Assembly (NCBI RefSeq): GCF_003752405.1
Contig: NZ_RKHK01000001.1
Span: 1,240,001 to 1,304,000 of the forward strand
Origin: Bogoriella caseilytica
GTDB lineage: Bacteria > Actinomycetota > Actinomycetes > Actinomycetales > Actinomycetaceae
Direction of reading: 5' to 3'
Length of the DNA stretch: 64,000 bases
Shown here: positions 35,416-44,166 of the stretch, piece after piece
Layout: each line of letters begins with the position of its first letter
How positions within the stretch are numbered: position 1 is the first letter of the stretch
Notes under the pieces: model-generated
Databases searched by the model: none
What the model was told of the DNA's origin: nothing
What the model saw: the letters and a program-made list of their open reading frames with translations, nothing else
Made by a program: the position numbers and the translations under genes

Positions 35416-35562
35416 CCCATAAGAGTGGCACGTAGCCGCGGACCGGCCAGGCGGGGCACCACCGATGTAGGCCCCTGGTGGCAGATCTTGACAGGATCCT
35501 GACGCCGGAAAGGACGCTCAACCGCTCAGCCGGGGGCTTCGGACTCCTACTCTCGGATCGAC

Positions 35563-36963
35563 ATGCTGCGAGCACCGCACCGGAACATCCGCCACCGTCT
35601 CTCGCCGCCCCGCCTGGGGTGGAAGGAACGGGACCGGCACGGCATCGATCCGCGCCGTCCCGTGCAGGTCGTGGTCCTCGCCTTCGCCATCAGCATCGCT
35701 GCCGGCACGTCATTGCTGCTGCTCCCGATGGCCTCAACGGATGGCACCACAGTGCTGCAGGCCTTCTTCACCGCGGTCTCCGCCATCTGCGTGACCGGGT
35801 TGATCGTGGTCGACACTCCCACGCATTGGTCCGTGTTCGGCCAGGTGGTGATCATGGCGTTGATCCAGGTGGGTGGGTTCGGGGTGATGACCCTGGCCTC
35901 AGTGCTCACCTTGGCCGTTTCCCGGCAGCTGGGATTGCACAGCCGGCTCGTCACCACCGCGTCAACCCGCGGGGTACAACTCGGTGAGATCCGCGGTGTG
36001 CTGGTGCGCGTGTTCTGGACAACGGTCGCCGTGGAGCTGGCGGTGACCGCGATACTGGCGCTGCGGTGGAGCCTCGGTTACGGCGAAACTCCGGGCCGGG
36101 CGCTCTGGCTGGGACTCTTCCACTCGATCTCGGCCTTCAACAATGCCGGCTTCGCCCTGTTCTCCGACAGTCTGATGCCTTTCACCGCTGACGGGTGGAT
36201 CGTGCTGCCCATCGCCGGGGCCTTCCTGCTCGGCGGTCTCGGCTTCCCGGTGCTCATCGAGCTGTACCGCCAGCACCGGCGACCGCGCCGGTGGAGCCCG
36301 CAGACCAAGCTCACGCTCCTGGCCACCGCGGTGCTTATCCCTGCCGGCACTGCCTTCGTCCTGGCCACTGAATGGGCCAACCCGGCCACGCTCGGCCCGA
36401 TGAACGTGGCGGAGAAGACCTTGGCGGCCTTCTTCCAGGGTGTCACTCCGCGCACCGCCGGGTTCAACAGCCTCGAGATCGGCGAGATGAACACGGGGAC
36501 GTGGCTGGGAATGGACGTTTTGATGCTGATCGGCGGTGGTTCCGGCGGGACGGCCGGTGGCATCAAGATGGCCACGGTGGCGCTGCTGGGCTTCGTCATC
36601 TGGTCCGAGTTGCGCGGCGACCAGGACGTCACGGTCTTCCGCCGCCGTGCCTCGGCCCGCAACATCCGCGAGGCGGTGACGGTGGCGCTCCTGGCGATCG
36701 GCGCGGTGGCTGGCTCCACCCTGGTGGTCGCACTGAGTTCGCCGTTCAGCCTCGACGAGATCCTCTTCGAGGTGGTCTCGGCCTTCGCCACCGTCGGGCT
36801 CTCCACCGGTATCACGGCCGAGTTGTCCGGGCCCCACCAGCTTCTGCTGTGCGCGCTGATGTTCCTCGGCCGCCTCGGGCCGATCACCTTGGGCACGGCG
36901 CTGGCCATGCGCGAGCGGAAGCAGGCCTTCCGCTACCCGGAGACCACCATGGTCATCGGCTGA
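35563..36963 (+). CDS. TrkH/KtrB-family potassium uptake subunit
   Basis: 466 residues with four M1-P-M2 repeats. The four filter segments are SAICVTGL, SAFNNAGF, TPRTAGFN and ATVGLSTG, each with the selectivity Gly. Length fits KtrB/TrkH of Gram-positives. It imports K+ and normally needs a TrkA/KtrA gating ring, which is not in the window. It is divergent from the KdpDE-like pair. Confidence 0.94.
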   Translation: MLRAPHRNIRHRLSPPRLGWKERDRHGIDPRRPVQVVVLAFAISIAAGTSLLLLPMASTDGTTVLQAFFTAVSAICVTGLIVVDTPTHWSVFGQVVIMALIQVGGFGVMTLASVLTLAVSRQLGLHSRLVTTASTRGVQLGEIRGVLVRVFWTTVAVELAVTAILALRWSLGYGETPGRALWLGLFHSISAFNNAGFALFSDSLMPFTADGWIVLPIAGAFLLGGLGFPVLIELYRQHRRPRRWSPQTKLTLLATAVLIPAGTAFVLATEWANPATLGPMNVAEKTLAAFFQGVTPRTAGFNSLEIGEMNTGTWLGMDVLMLIGGGSGGTAGGIKMATVALLGFVIWSELRGDQDVTVFRRRASARNIREAVTVALLAIGAVAGSTLVVALSSPFSLDEILFEVVSAFATVGLSTGITAELSGPHQLLLCALMFLGRLGPITLGTALAMRERKQAFRYPETTMVIG

Positions 36964-37020
36964 GTACGGCTCGCGGCCGATCTCCACCGGGCGTTCACCG
37001 GCCCGCCGTACGGTTCACCC

Positions 37021-38277
37021 ATGACGTCCGGCCAGCCCCACTCTTCCGCGCCTTTGGCCACCGGAGGCTCGGTGAGAGAGGTCTTCACGACCTTCCTCGG
37101 CCTGGGCCTGACCTCCTTCGGTGGCCCGGTGGCTCATCTGGGCTACTTCCGCACCACCTTCGTGGAGCGGCGTCGGTGGCTGACCGACCGCGCGTACGCC
37201 GATCTCGTCGCGCTGTGCCAGTTCCTGCCCGGCCCGGCTTCGAGCCAGGTGGGCATGGCGATCGGGCTGCACCGGGCGGGGATGCTCGGGCTCCTGGCGG
37301 CCTTCCTGGCTTTCACCCTGCCCTCCGCCGTGATCCTGGTGGCCTTCGCTTTCGGGATGCAGGCGGTCGGTGTGAGCCCGGATGCGGGGTGGCTCGCCGG
37401 ATTGAAGGCCGCCGCCGTCGCGGTGGTGGCTCATGCAGTGCTCGGCATGGCGAAGAATCTCGCCGTCGGGCGCGAGCGGGCGACCATCGCCGTGGCGGGC
37501 ATGATCCTGGCCCTGCTCATCCCGAACGTGTACGGACAGGTGGGCGTCATCGTGCTGGCCGGGCTCGCCGGACTGGCCTGGCTCCGGCCCGCATCGCCGG
37601 AGCACGATGGGCACGAGGGCACGGGAGTAGCCGGCGCCGATCAGCTGCACGTGCGCCTCGGCCGGCGCGCGGGGTCCGTGTGCTTCGGGCTCTTCCTCGC
37701 CCTGCTCGCGCTGCTGCCGGTGCTCGCCGGCGCCACGGAATCCGGCGCCGCACGGTTGGCGGACTCCTTTTACCGGGCCGGGGCCTTGGTCTTCGGCGGC
37801 GGGCACGTGGTGCTCCCGCTGCTGCAGGCCGAGACGGCGGGCTTGGTGGCGCGCGAAGACTTCCTCGCCGGCTACGGCGCCGCCCAGGCCGTGCCCGGTC
37901 CGCTGTTCACCTTCGCCGGGTATCTCGGCGCGAGCACCGAGGGCGCGGTGCCGGGTGGGTTGGCCGGAGCGAGCATCGCGCTCCTGGCGATCTTTCTGCC
38001 GGGTGCGCTCATCCTGCTGGCCGCGTTGCCCTACTGGGAGGCCCTGCGCCGGGCTCCGCTGGCCCAGCGCACCCTGGCCGGCGTCAACGCCGGCGTGGTG
38101 GGCCTGCTGGCCGCCGCACTGTATGACCCGGTCTTCACCGCCGGAGTCCTCGCCGTCGACGTGCCGGTGCGTGCGTTGGCGATCGCCGTGGCCGCTTTCG
38201 TGGCACTGAGCGCCTGGAAGGCTCCCGCCTGGGCCGTGGTGATCGCGGCGGCCCTGCTCGGCTGGGCGGTTCTCTAG
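37021..38277 (+). CDS. chrA: Chromate transporter, long-chain ChrA
   Basis: 418 residues with two homologous halves of about 190 residues. The N-terminal half starts with FLGLGLTSFGGPVAHLGYFR and contains LCQFLPGPASSQ; the C-terminal half contains FGGGHVVLPLLQAE and AQAVPGPLFTF, the paired ChrA motifs. It expels chromate; some homologues serve other anions. No ChrB regulator is nearby. It lies 57 bases downstream of trkH in the same direction. Confidence 0.94.
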   Translation: MTSGQPHSSAPLATGGSVREVFTTFLGLGLTSFGGPVAHLGYFRTTFVERRRWLTDRAYADLVALCQFLPGPASSQVGMAIGLHRAGMLGLLAAFLAFTLPSAVILVAFAFGMQAVGVSPDAGWLAGLKAAAVAVVAHAVLGMAKNLAVGRERATIAVAGMILALLIPNVYGQVGVIVLAGLAGLAWLRPASPEHDGHEGTGVAGADQLHVRLGRRAGSVCFGLFLALLALLPVLAGATESGAARLADSFYRAGALVFGGGHVVLPLLQAETAGLVAREDFLAGYGAAQAVPGPLFTFAGYLGASTEGAVPGGLAGASIALLAIFLPGALILLAALPYWEALRRAPLAQRTLAGVNAGVVGLLAAALYDPVFTAGVLAVDVPVRALAIAVAAFVALSAWKAPAWAVVIAAALLGWAVL

Positions 38278-38324
38278 CCCCGCCCCTCGCGCGGCCACTC
38301 CGTCCTCGAGTAACCCGTTCCCAC

Positions 38325-38396
38325 CGATTGTGCTCACGAAACGTCGTTCTCAGCGGCGCACTGGGCTGCCAGAGCGACGTTTAGCGAGCACAATCG
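38325..38396. repeat. Long intergenic inverted repeat (REP-like)
   Basis: Two 22-base arms (38325-38346 and 38375-38396) are reverse complements with two mismatches; the arms read CGATTGTGCTC...AAACGTCG and CGACGTTT...GAGCACAATCG around a 28-base loop. It lies 48 bases after chrA and 68 before the VOC gene. It may be a terminator for chrA or a member of a repeat family (see the hairpins at 61071 and the right edge). Confidence 0.75.
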
Positions 38397-38464
38397 ACGG
38401 AGGTGAGCCTTAGGCGTGGTGGCCCAGACCGCGTGCGACTCTGGCGTCGTGGAAGGATCGCGGG

Positions 38465-38860
38465 GTGACCTTCGGAGCGCTGCACCACCTGGAGATCTGG
38501 GTGACCGACCTCGACCGCGCGGAACAGAGCCTGGGGTGGCTCCTTACCGAACTCGGATACCGGGAGTTTGATCGCTGGCCGGAGGGGGTCTCCTATGCCA
38601 TGGGTGCCACCTACCTGGTGCTGGAATCCGGTCCCGATGTCAGTGGATCGCACGACCGCAGGCGAGCGGGGGTCAACCACCTCGCTTTCCACGGCGGACG
38701 CCCCGAGGAGGTGGAGCGCCTCGCCTACAAGGCGCACCAGCGCGGCTGGACCCTGATGTTCGCGGACCGGCACCCCCACGCGGGCGGGGCCGGGCACTAC
38801 GCTGCCTACCTGGAGAATGCTGACGGCTTCGAGGTCGAGCTCGTCGCGGACACTCACTGA
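38465..38860 (+). CDS. VOC-family (glyoxalase/bleomycin resistance) protein
   Basis: 131 residues from a GTG start. A vicinal-oxygen-chelate fold: HHLEIWVTDLDRAEQSLGWLL at the N-terminus, HLAFH in the second half, and DGFEVELVAD at the end supply the metal ligands His7 or His8, the second His and a C-terminal Glu. The substrate is not evident. It stands alone after the inverted repeat. Confidence 0.88.
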   Translation: MTFGALHHLEIWVTDLDRAEQSLGWLLTELGYREFDRWPEGVSYAMGATYLVLESGPDVSGSHDRRRAGVNHLAFHGGRPEEVERLAYKAHQRGWTLMFADRHPHAGGAGHYAAYLENADGFEVELVADTH

Positions 38861-38938
38861 GCCGGGAGGGCTGAGCACGTCACGGCGTTTCACCGCTAGA
38901 TCCGGTGCAACCTCGAGCCTGTGCGCTGCCGCGAACGC

Positions 38939-39748
38939 TCACGCCACCGGGGCGACCGGCTGCTGCAGTTCGACGACGAAGTCCTCCGGATCGCCGGACT
39001 CGTCGGCACGCAGGTAGAGCTCCCGGCACGGCGCATTGGGCTGGCTCCCCCGGGCCACGGCTTCGCTGTGCAGGGCCTGCCAGCTCAGGGGGATGCCGCT
39101 GATCTCGCCGATGTGCACCCCGCAGACGGCGGTCTCCACGGCCGGCAGATCCACGCACTCGAATCCCTCGCGCACGGCCCCGCCGTAGACATAGCCGGCG
39201 GTGATCTTCATGCCGTCCTCGGTCATTTCGTAGACGGCGATCGGGGTCTCCAGCGCGCCCTGCTCACCACCGATCACCGCGGCCACACCGTCGAAGAGGG
39301 ACTCGACGGTGGGGCCCATGGGTTCCCCCTCGGGCACGACAGCAACGCGCGCGGCCAGGCGCACGGGGCGCAGCGACTTGGTGACGATCTCGATTGCGGG
39401 CATGTTCTTCTCCTTCTCGATCAGGCGGAGCCGCCGCTCCACGTCGGCCAGGCGTTCCGCGGCGAGTCGGTACTCGCGTTCGACCTCAGCACGCCGGGCC
39501 CGGAGCAACCCTTCGAGCCGACCGAGATCGGCGCCCTCATCCATCAGCTGGGCCACGGTGTCGATACCGAAACCGAGTTGACGGAGCGCCACCATCCGGT
39601 GCAGCCGCTCAAGCTGCGCGGGATCATAAGAGCGATAGCCACTGAACGCATCAACGTGAGCAGGTACGAGCAGACCGACCGCGTCCCAGTGCCGCAACAT
39701 GCGGTGGGTGACCTGGCCGATCTGCGCGAAGGCTCCAATGGACAACAT
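38939..39748 (-). CDS. MerR-family regulator with GyrI-like effector domain
   Basis: 269 residues from the ATG at 39748, supported by a MerR-type promoter that would start transcription right at it. Winged helix at 1-70 (IGQVTHRMLRHWDAVGLL), a coiled coil at about 72-115, and from about 118 a GyrI/AraC-effector-like domain (VRLAARVAVVPEGEPMGPTV, CRELYLRA). BmrR/TipA-like drug-responsive activator by family. It is divergent from the SulP transporter gene. Confidence 0.9.
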   Translation of the reverse strand: MLSIGAFAQIGQVTHRMLRHWDAVGLLVPAHVDAFSGYRSYDPAQLERLHRMVALRQLGFGIDTVAQLMDEGADLGRLEGLLRARRAEVEREYRLAAERLADVERRLRLIEKEKNMPAIEIVTKSLRPVRLAARVAVVPEGEPMGPTVESLFDGVAAVIGGEQGALETPIAVYEMTEDGMKITAGYVYGGAVREGFECVDLPAVETAVCGVHIGEISGIPLSWQALHSEAVARGSQPNAPCRELYLRADESGDPEDFVVELQQPVAPVA

Positions 39749-39755
39749 CACGACA

Positions 39756-39786
39756 GTTCTCCCGCCTGCCACAGTGTCAGGGTCAA
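39756..39786 (-). promoter_or_regulatory. MerR-type promoter with 19-base spacer
   Basis: On the minus strand TTGACC (39786-39781) and GAGAAC (39761-39756) are separated by 19 bases, the overlong spacing that MerR proteins correct. A dyad with arms CCTGACAC and GTGGCAGG (39765-39781) fills the spacer. The -10 ends 7 bases before the ATG at 39748, so the mRNA is likely leaderless. Confidence 0.7.
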
Positions 39787-39844
39787 CCCGAGATCAGCGC
39801 CGCACCCCCTGGGCTTCTCCCACCCCACGCTAGCCTGGTCTTCC

Positions 39845-41377
39845 GTGCCCTCCGCTCACGCTTCCCCGCCGCCGCACTCCGTCCCGCCGGCTCCCACCGC
39901 GGACCAGAACTTCGGAGTCCTGCAGACGCTCCGCTCACAGCGCAAACTCGGCGTCGAGATTCTCGCCGGGCTGGTGACCGCCCTGGCGCTCATCCCGGAA
40001 TCGATGGCCTTCGCGATCATCGCGGGGGTCGATCCGCGCATCGGTCTGTACGCCTCGGTGATGATGGCCCTCACCATCGCCGTCGTCGGTGGGCGCCCCG
40101 CCATGGTCTCCGGCGGCGCCGGTGCCACGGCGCTGGTGATCGCGCCGCTGGTGGGCTCGCACGGCGTGGACTACTTCATCGCCGCGGTGATTCTCGCGGG
40201 CCTGATCCAGGTGACGCTCGGTGTGCTCGGCGTGGCCAAGCTGATGAGGTTCATCCCCCGCTCGGTGATGGTCGGCTTCGTCAACGGCCTGGCCATCCTC
40301 ATCTTCTCCTCGCAGTTCCCCGAACTGATCGGGGTTCCCTGGCTGGTCTACCCCCTGGTGGGCCTCGGCCTGGTCATCGTCTTCGTCGTTCCCCGCCTCA
40401 CCCGGGCCATTCCGGCCCCCTTCGTGACCATCGTGGTGCTCACCGCCATCGCGGTGGCCTTCGCGGTGAACGTGCCGACGGTGGCCGACCGCGGCGAACT
40501 CCCCGACTCCCTGCCCTCGCTGTTCATCCCCGATGTGCCGCTCAGCCTGGAAACCCTCCAGATCCTCTTCCCGTTCTCCCTGGCCATGGCTTTCGTGGGG
40601 CTGCTCGAATCGCTGATGACCGCCAAGCTCGTCGACGACCTCACCGACACCCGCTCGAACAAGGTGCGCGAGTCCTGGGGCCAGGGGGTGGCGAACATCG
40701 TCACCGGCTTCTCGGGTGGCATGGGCGGCTGCGCCATGATCGGCCAGACCATGATCAACGTGAAGGCCTCGGGCGCCCGTACGAGGATCTCCACCTTCTG
40801 CGCGGGATTGTTCGTGCTGATCCTGGCGGTCTCCCTCGGCGGGATCGTGGGCCGGATTCCCATGGCCGCCCTCGTCGCCGTGATGATCTTCGTCTCCGTC
40901 ATCACCTTCGACTGGCACTCGATCCGGCTCTCCACGCTGCAGCGCATGCCGAGGTCGGAGACGGCGGTCATGGCGGTCACGGTCGCGGTGACCGTGTGGA
41001 CGCACAACCTGGCCTATGGCGTGGGTGCCGGGGTGCTGGCCGCCATGGTGCTGTTCGCACGCCGGGTGGCGCACCTGACCTCGGTGACCCGCCTGGATGC
41101 CAGCGACGCGGACGACCAGCGGGTGTACGCGGTGGAGGGGGAACTGTTCTTCGCCTCCTCGAACGACCTGATCTACCAGTTCGACTACAGCGGCGATCCG
41201 AGCAACATCGTCATCGACGTCTCCCGGGCCCACATCTGGGATGCCTCCTCCGTGGCCGCACTCGACGCGGTCCAGCGGAAGTACGAGTCACGCGGCAAGA
41301 CCGTCACGATCCGTGGCATGAACCGGGACAGCGCCGCCCGTCACGATCGGCTCAGCGGGCAGCTCGGAGAGGAGTAG
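39845..41377 (+). CDS. SulP-family anion transporter with STAS domain
   Basis: 510 residues from the GTG at 39845; the frame continues upstream through the MerR gene but that part is shadow. Ten or more membrane helices (ALIPESMAFAIIAGVDPRIGLYAS is the SulP signature near helix 1-2). The C-terminal STAS domain (about 420-505) has VVIDVSRAHIWDASSVAALDAV. It transports sulfate, bicarbonate or a similar anion. Divergent from the MerR gene, about 96 bases apart. Confidence 0.92.
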   Translation: MPSAHASPPPHSVPPAPTADQNFGVLQTLRSQRKLGVEILAGLVTALALIPESMAFAIIAGVDPRIGLYASVMMALTIAVVGGRPAMVSGGAGATALVIAPLVGSHGVDYFIAAVILAGLIQVTLGVLGVAKLMRFIPRSVMVGFVNGLAILIFSSQFPELIGVPWLVYPLVGLGLVIVFVVPRLTRAIPAPFVTIVVLTAIAVAFAVNVPTVADRGELPDSLPSLFIPDVPLSLETLQILFPFSLAMAFVGLLESLMTAKLVDDLTDTRSNKVRESWGQGVANIVTGFSGGMGGCAMIGQTMINVKASGARTRISTFCAGLFVLILAVSLGGIVGRIPMAALVAVMIFVSVITFDWHSIRLSTLQRMPRSETAVMAVTVAVTVWTHNLAYGVGAGVLAAMVLFARRVAHLTSVTRLDASDADDQRVYAVEGELFFASSNDLIYQFDYSGDPSNIVIDVSRAHIWDASSVAALDAVQRKYESRGKTVTIRGMNRDSAARHDRLSGQLGEE

Positions 41378-41411
41378 GCGCCAACTCGGAGAGGGCAACG
41401 CCCAGCTCGGC

Positions 41412-42098
41412 TCAACGCTCGGGGCGCACCAGGCCGGACTCGTAGGCGGCAATGACCATCTGCGTGCGGTCGCGAGCGCCGAGCTTGCTCAAGATGCGAC
41501 TGACGTGGGTCTTGACGGTCTGCTCGGACAGGAAGAGTTCGCCGGCGATCTCGGCGTTGGACCGCCCGCGCGCCACCAGACCCATCACGTCGAGCTCCCG
41601 CTCGGTCAGGGCCGACAACTCCGCGCCGGGGGCGGAGCGCTCCGGGGGGCGCGCGGCATAGTCGGCGATCAGGGAGCGGGTCACCTTCGGGGACAGCAGC
41701 GCCTCGCCACGAGCCACTACGCGCACGGCATGGACGAGTTCTTCGGGAGGGGAGTCCTTGAGCAGGAAGCCGCTCGCGCCGGCGCGCAGCGCGGAGAAGA
41801 CGTACTCGTCGGCGTCGAAGGTTGTCAATATGATCACCCGGGGAGGGGTGCCCGGCATCGCTCCGATCGCGCGGGTGGCGTCGAGGCCGTTGACCTTCGG
41901 CATGCGAATATCCATCAGCACCACGTCGGGGCTGGTGCGCCGGACTAGGTCGACGACGTCCGCCCCATCCTCGGCGGTGCCGACCACGGTGATCCCGGGT
42001 TGCGCACCGAGTAAGGCGGCGAAACCCGCGCGGATCATGGACTGATCGTCCACGATCGCCACGCGCACCGATTCGTCGCCAGCAGGATGAGAGATCAT
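41412..42098 (-). CDS. NarL-family response regulator (DesR-like)
   Basis: 228 residues (a GTG at residue 11, VRVAIVDDQS, is another possible start). Receiver with Asp63 (VVLMDIRMPKVNG) and Lys in FLLKDSPPEE; LuxR helix-turn-helix at the C-terminus (LTERELDVMGLVARGRSNAEIAGELFLS). It lies divergently from a sensor kinase, followed by a desaturase, the partners of a membrane-fluidity system. The region 42099-42223 between them contains the GTAGGGGG box. Confidence 0.92.
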   Translation of the reverse strand: MISHPAGDESVRVAIVDDQSMIRAGFAALLGAQPGITVVGTAEDGADVVDLVRRTSPDVVLMDIRMPKVNGLDATRAIGAMPGTPPRVIILTTFDADEYVFSALRAGASGFLLKDSPPEELVHAVRVVARGEALLSPKVTRSLIADYAARPPERSAPGAELSALTERELDVMGLVARGRSNAEIAGELFLSEQTVKTHVSRILSKLGARDRTQMVIAAYESGLVRPER

Positions 42099-42157
42099 GG
42101 GTCCAAGCTAACCGCGACCGGCTTCCCTGGCCGACCAGAACCGGATCTCCCTCGCAG

Positions 42158-42165
42158 GTAGGGGG
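42158..42165 (+). promoter_or_regulatory. GTAGGGGG box upstream of sensor kinase
   Basis: The box ends 58 bases before the ATG at 42224. It is followed by a 33-base stretch similar to that after the second copy at 44101. A matching CTCCCT (42148-42153) upstream makes an imperfect dyad. An activator site used by the adjacent response regulator is inferred. Confidence 0.6.
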
Positions 42166-42223
42166 CGCGCATGGCTCCCAGGAGGGACGCGTGGCAAGAC
42201 GGGGAGAAACTACCGTTCCCTCC

Positions 42224-44104
42224 ATGGGCCAGCTGAGCAGTCCCTCGCGCATGCGGACTCTCGCGCGCGACTACCTCTACGTGCTGCCCGGAATGCCGCT
42301 GGCCCTCGCCAGCGTCGTGCTGCTCGTGCCGCTGACGGCTCTCTCCCTGGGGACCTTCGTCATCTGGGTGGGCGCCCTGCTCATGCCGCTGACACTCCTG
42401 CTGGCCACCGGACTTGCTGACCTCTCCCGGCTGCGTCTGCGTGCCTGGGGGCAGGAAATCTCCCCCGCGCACTACAAGCCCACCACGAAGAGCTTTGCGG
42501 GGTTCCTGAGGGTGATGACCGATCCACGCCGCTGGCTGGATCTGGTTTTCGAGACGCTTGTGGCCCTTCCGCTCCGACTGACGTCCTTCGTGGTGGCGCT
42601 CACCTGGACCGCGCTGGCAGTCGGGGGCCTCACCTCCTGGTTCTGGAAGCTCTTCCTCCCGGGCGAACCCCACGCCGAGTCGGGCTGGCCATTGCTGGTG
42701 CGCGAGATCGCTCCGCGGATGGTCCCGCAGAGCGATGTCGGGATGTACCTGCTCGATTCCGCCATCAACCTGGTTCTCGGCGCGCTCGCGCTGCTCTCCC
42801 TGCCCTGGGTCATCCACGGCCTCGCCAGGTTCGATGCGTTGATCGCCCGCGCCCTGCTCAGTGGCAGCACATCGAAGCAGGCGCCGGATCACCTGGGCCG
42901 GATCCCGCACGCCGCGCTCATCCTCACCGTCAGCCCGGCTGGCTGGGCGTGGGTGGGAACCGGGTTCGCCGCCGTGGTGCTGCTCGCCATCTCGTGGCCG
43001 GTGCTGGCAACGATCCATGGCGTCCACCCGGCCCTCGCCATGGTGCTCGCCATCTCCCAGGGCGCCGCCCTGGTCCTGACCGTGCGGCGGCCGACCGCGG
43101 CCACGGCGATGGCCATCCTGGCAGCGGCGGGCACCATGCTCGCGAGTGCCAGCTCCATCGGCCACGGCACCTGGCCCTGGCCTGTGACGAGCTTGATCTC
43201 CTACTGCCTGGTGATCCTGGCCCTGGCCCTGCGCCACCACTGGCTCTGGGCGGCGGCGGTCTGGTCGGCGAGCACGGCGCTGACCGCTGGCGCCTTCGTG
43301 TTGATTGCCGGCGCGATCCCCCACGGCGGTCTGGCCAATGGCATCGTCGTGGTTTCCGTCGGCGCTGCCGTGGGGCTACTGGCGGTCCTGGGCCGGATGT
43401 GGGTGAAGAATCTCGGCCGCGCCGAGCAGGCCGAGCGGGTCAGCGCCGAAGAGCTCCAACGCCGTCGCGACCTGGAGGAGCGCAACCGCATCGCCCGCGA
43501 ATTGCACGACGTCGTGGCCCACAGCATGTCGGTGATCAACGTTCAGGCGACCACCGCGCAGTACCGCAAGCCAGGCATCGACCCGGAGATCCAGCAGGAG
43601 TTCGACGACATCGCCCAGTCCTCCCGGCAGGCACTCAGCGAGATGCGCTCGCTGCTTGCGCTGCTCCGCAATGACGAGGCACCGACCGCCCCCATGCCGA
43701 CCATGACCGATGTTCCAGATCTGATCGAGGCCACGCGCGCCTCGGGTGCGGAGATCAGCTACTCCGGCACGGATGACGAGGTCTCCCCGACCGTCGGTCT
43801 CACAGCCTTCCGCGTGATCCAGGAAGCGCTCAGCAACGCTCTGCGTCATGCCCCCGGGGCGGCCGTGACCGTGACCGCGAGAAGCGAGGCCGAGGTCCTC
43901 ATCATCACGGTGGCCAATTCCAAGCCGCTGAGCGTCGTGGAGGCCGCGCCCGGTTCCGGCTTGGGACTAGCCGGCATCCGTGAGCGAGTGACGGCCCTGG
44001 GCGGCACCGTCCAGGCCGGGCCGCGCCTGGGTGGCGGGTTCCGGCTCCGGGTGCAGATCCCGATGGACCACGCCCACCACGCCGGCGACCCCCTACCGGA
44101 GTAG
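42224..44104 (+). CDS. Sensor histidine kinase (DesK-like)
   Basis: 626 residues from the ATG at 42224; a GTG at 42191 is possible, but the position of the GTAGGGGG box matches the ATG. An N-terminal sensor domain with DYLYVLPGMPLAL and helices up to about 200 resembles the actinobacterial putative-sensor domain; a second set of membrane helices fills about 230-395. The phospho-His is at about 428 (NRIARELHDVVAHSMSV), followed by the ATP-binding domain (GLGLAGIRERVTALGG). Divergent from its probable regulator; upstream of a desaturase gene. Confidence 0.9.
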   Translation: MGQLSSPSRMRTLARDYLYVLPGMPLALASVVLLVPLTALSLGTFVIWVGALLMPLTLLLATGLADLSRLRLRAWGQEISPAHYKPTTKSFAGFLRVMTDPRRWLDLVFETLVALPLRLTSFVVALTWTALAVGGLTSWFWKLFLPGEPHAESGWPLLVREIAPRMVPQSDVGMYLLDSAINLVLGALALLSLPWVIHGLARFDALIARALLSGSTSKQAPDHLGRIPHAALILTVSPAGWAWVGTGFAAVVLLAISWPVLATIHGVHPALAMVLAISQGAALVLTVRRPTAATAMAILAAAGTMLASASSIGHGTWPWPVTSLISYCLVILALALRHHWLWAAAVWSASTALTAGAFVLIAGAIPHGGLANGIVVVSVGAAVGLLAVLGRMWVKNLGRAEQAERVSAEELQRRRDLEERNRIARELHDVVAHSMSVINVQATTAQYRKPGIDPEIQQEFDDIAQSSRQALSEMRSLLALLRNDEAPTAPMPTMTDVPDLIEATRASGAEISYSGTDDEVSPTVGLTAFRVIQEALSNALRHAPGAAVTVTARSEAEVLIITVANSKPLSVVEAAPGSGLGLAGIRERVTALGGTVQAGPRLGGGFRLRVQIPMDHAHHAGDPLPE

Positions 44105-44108
44105 GGGG
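44089..44108 (+). promoter_or_regulatory. GTAGGGGG palindrome upstream of desaturase
   Basis: Perfect arms CCCCCTAC (44089-44096) and GTAGGGGG (44101-44108) across CGGA, overlapping the stop codon of the kinase gene. The box ends 58 bases before the desaturase ATG at 44167, the same distance as the copy at 42158. A TACGTT -10-like element 7 bases before the ATG suggests a leaderless, activator-dependent promoter. Confidence 0.65.
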
Positions 44109-44166
44109 CCCGGAATGGCTCTTGCGAGTGACGCGCACGGGCCAACCAGCGATTTACGTTCCACAC

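Noticed and set aside
38921-39844. N-terminal extension of the SulP transporter
   Set aside because: It is antisense to MerR and lacks membrane-protein character; the GTG at 39845 fits the family.
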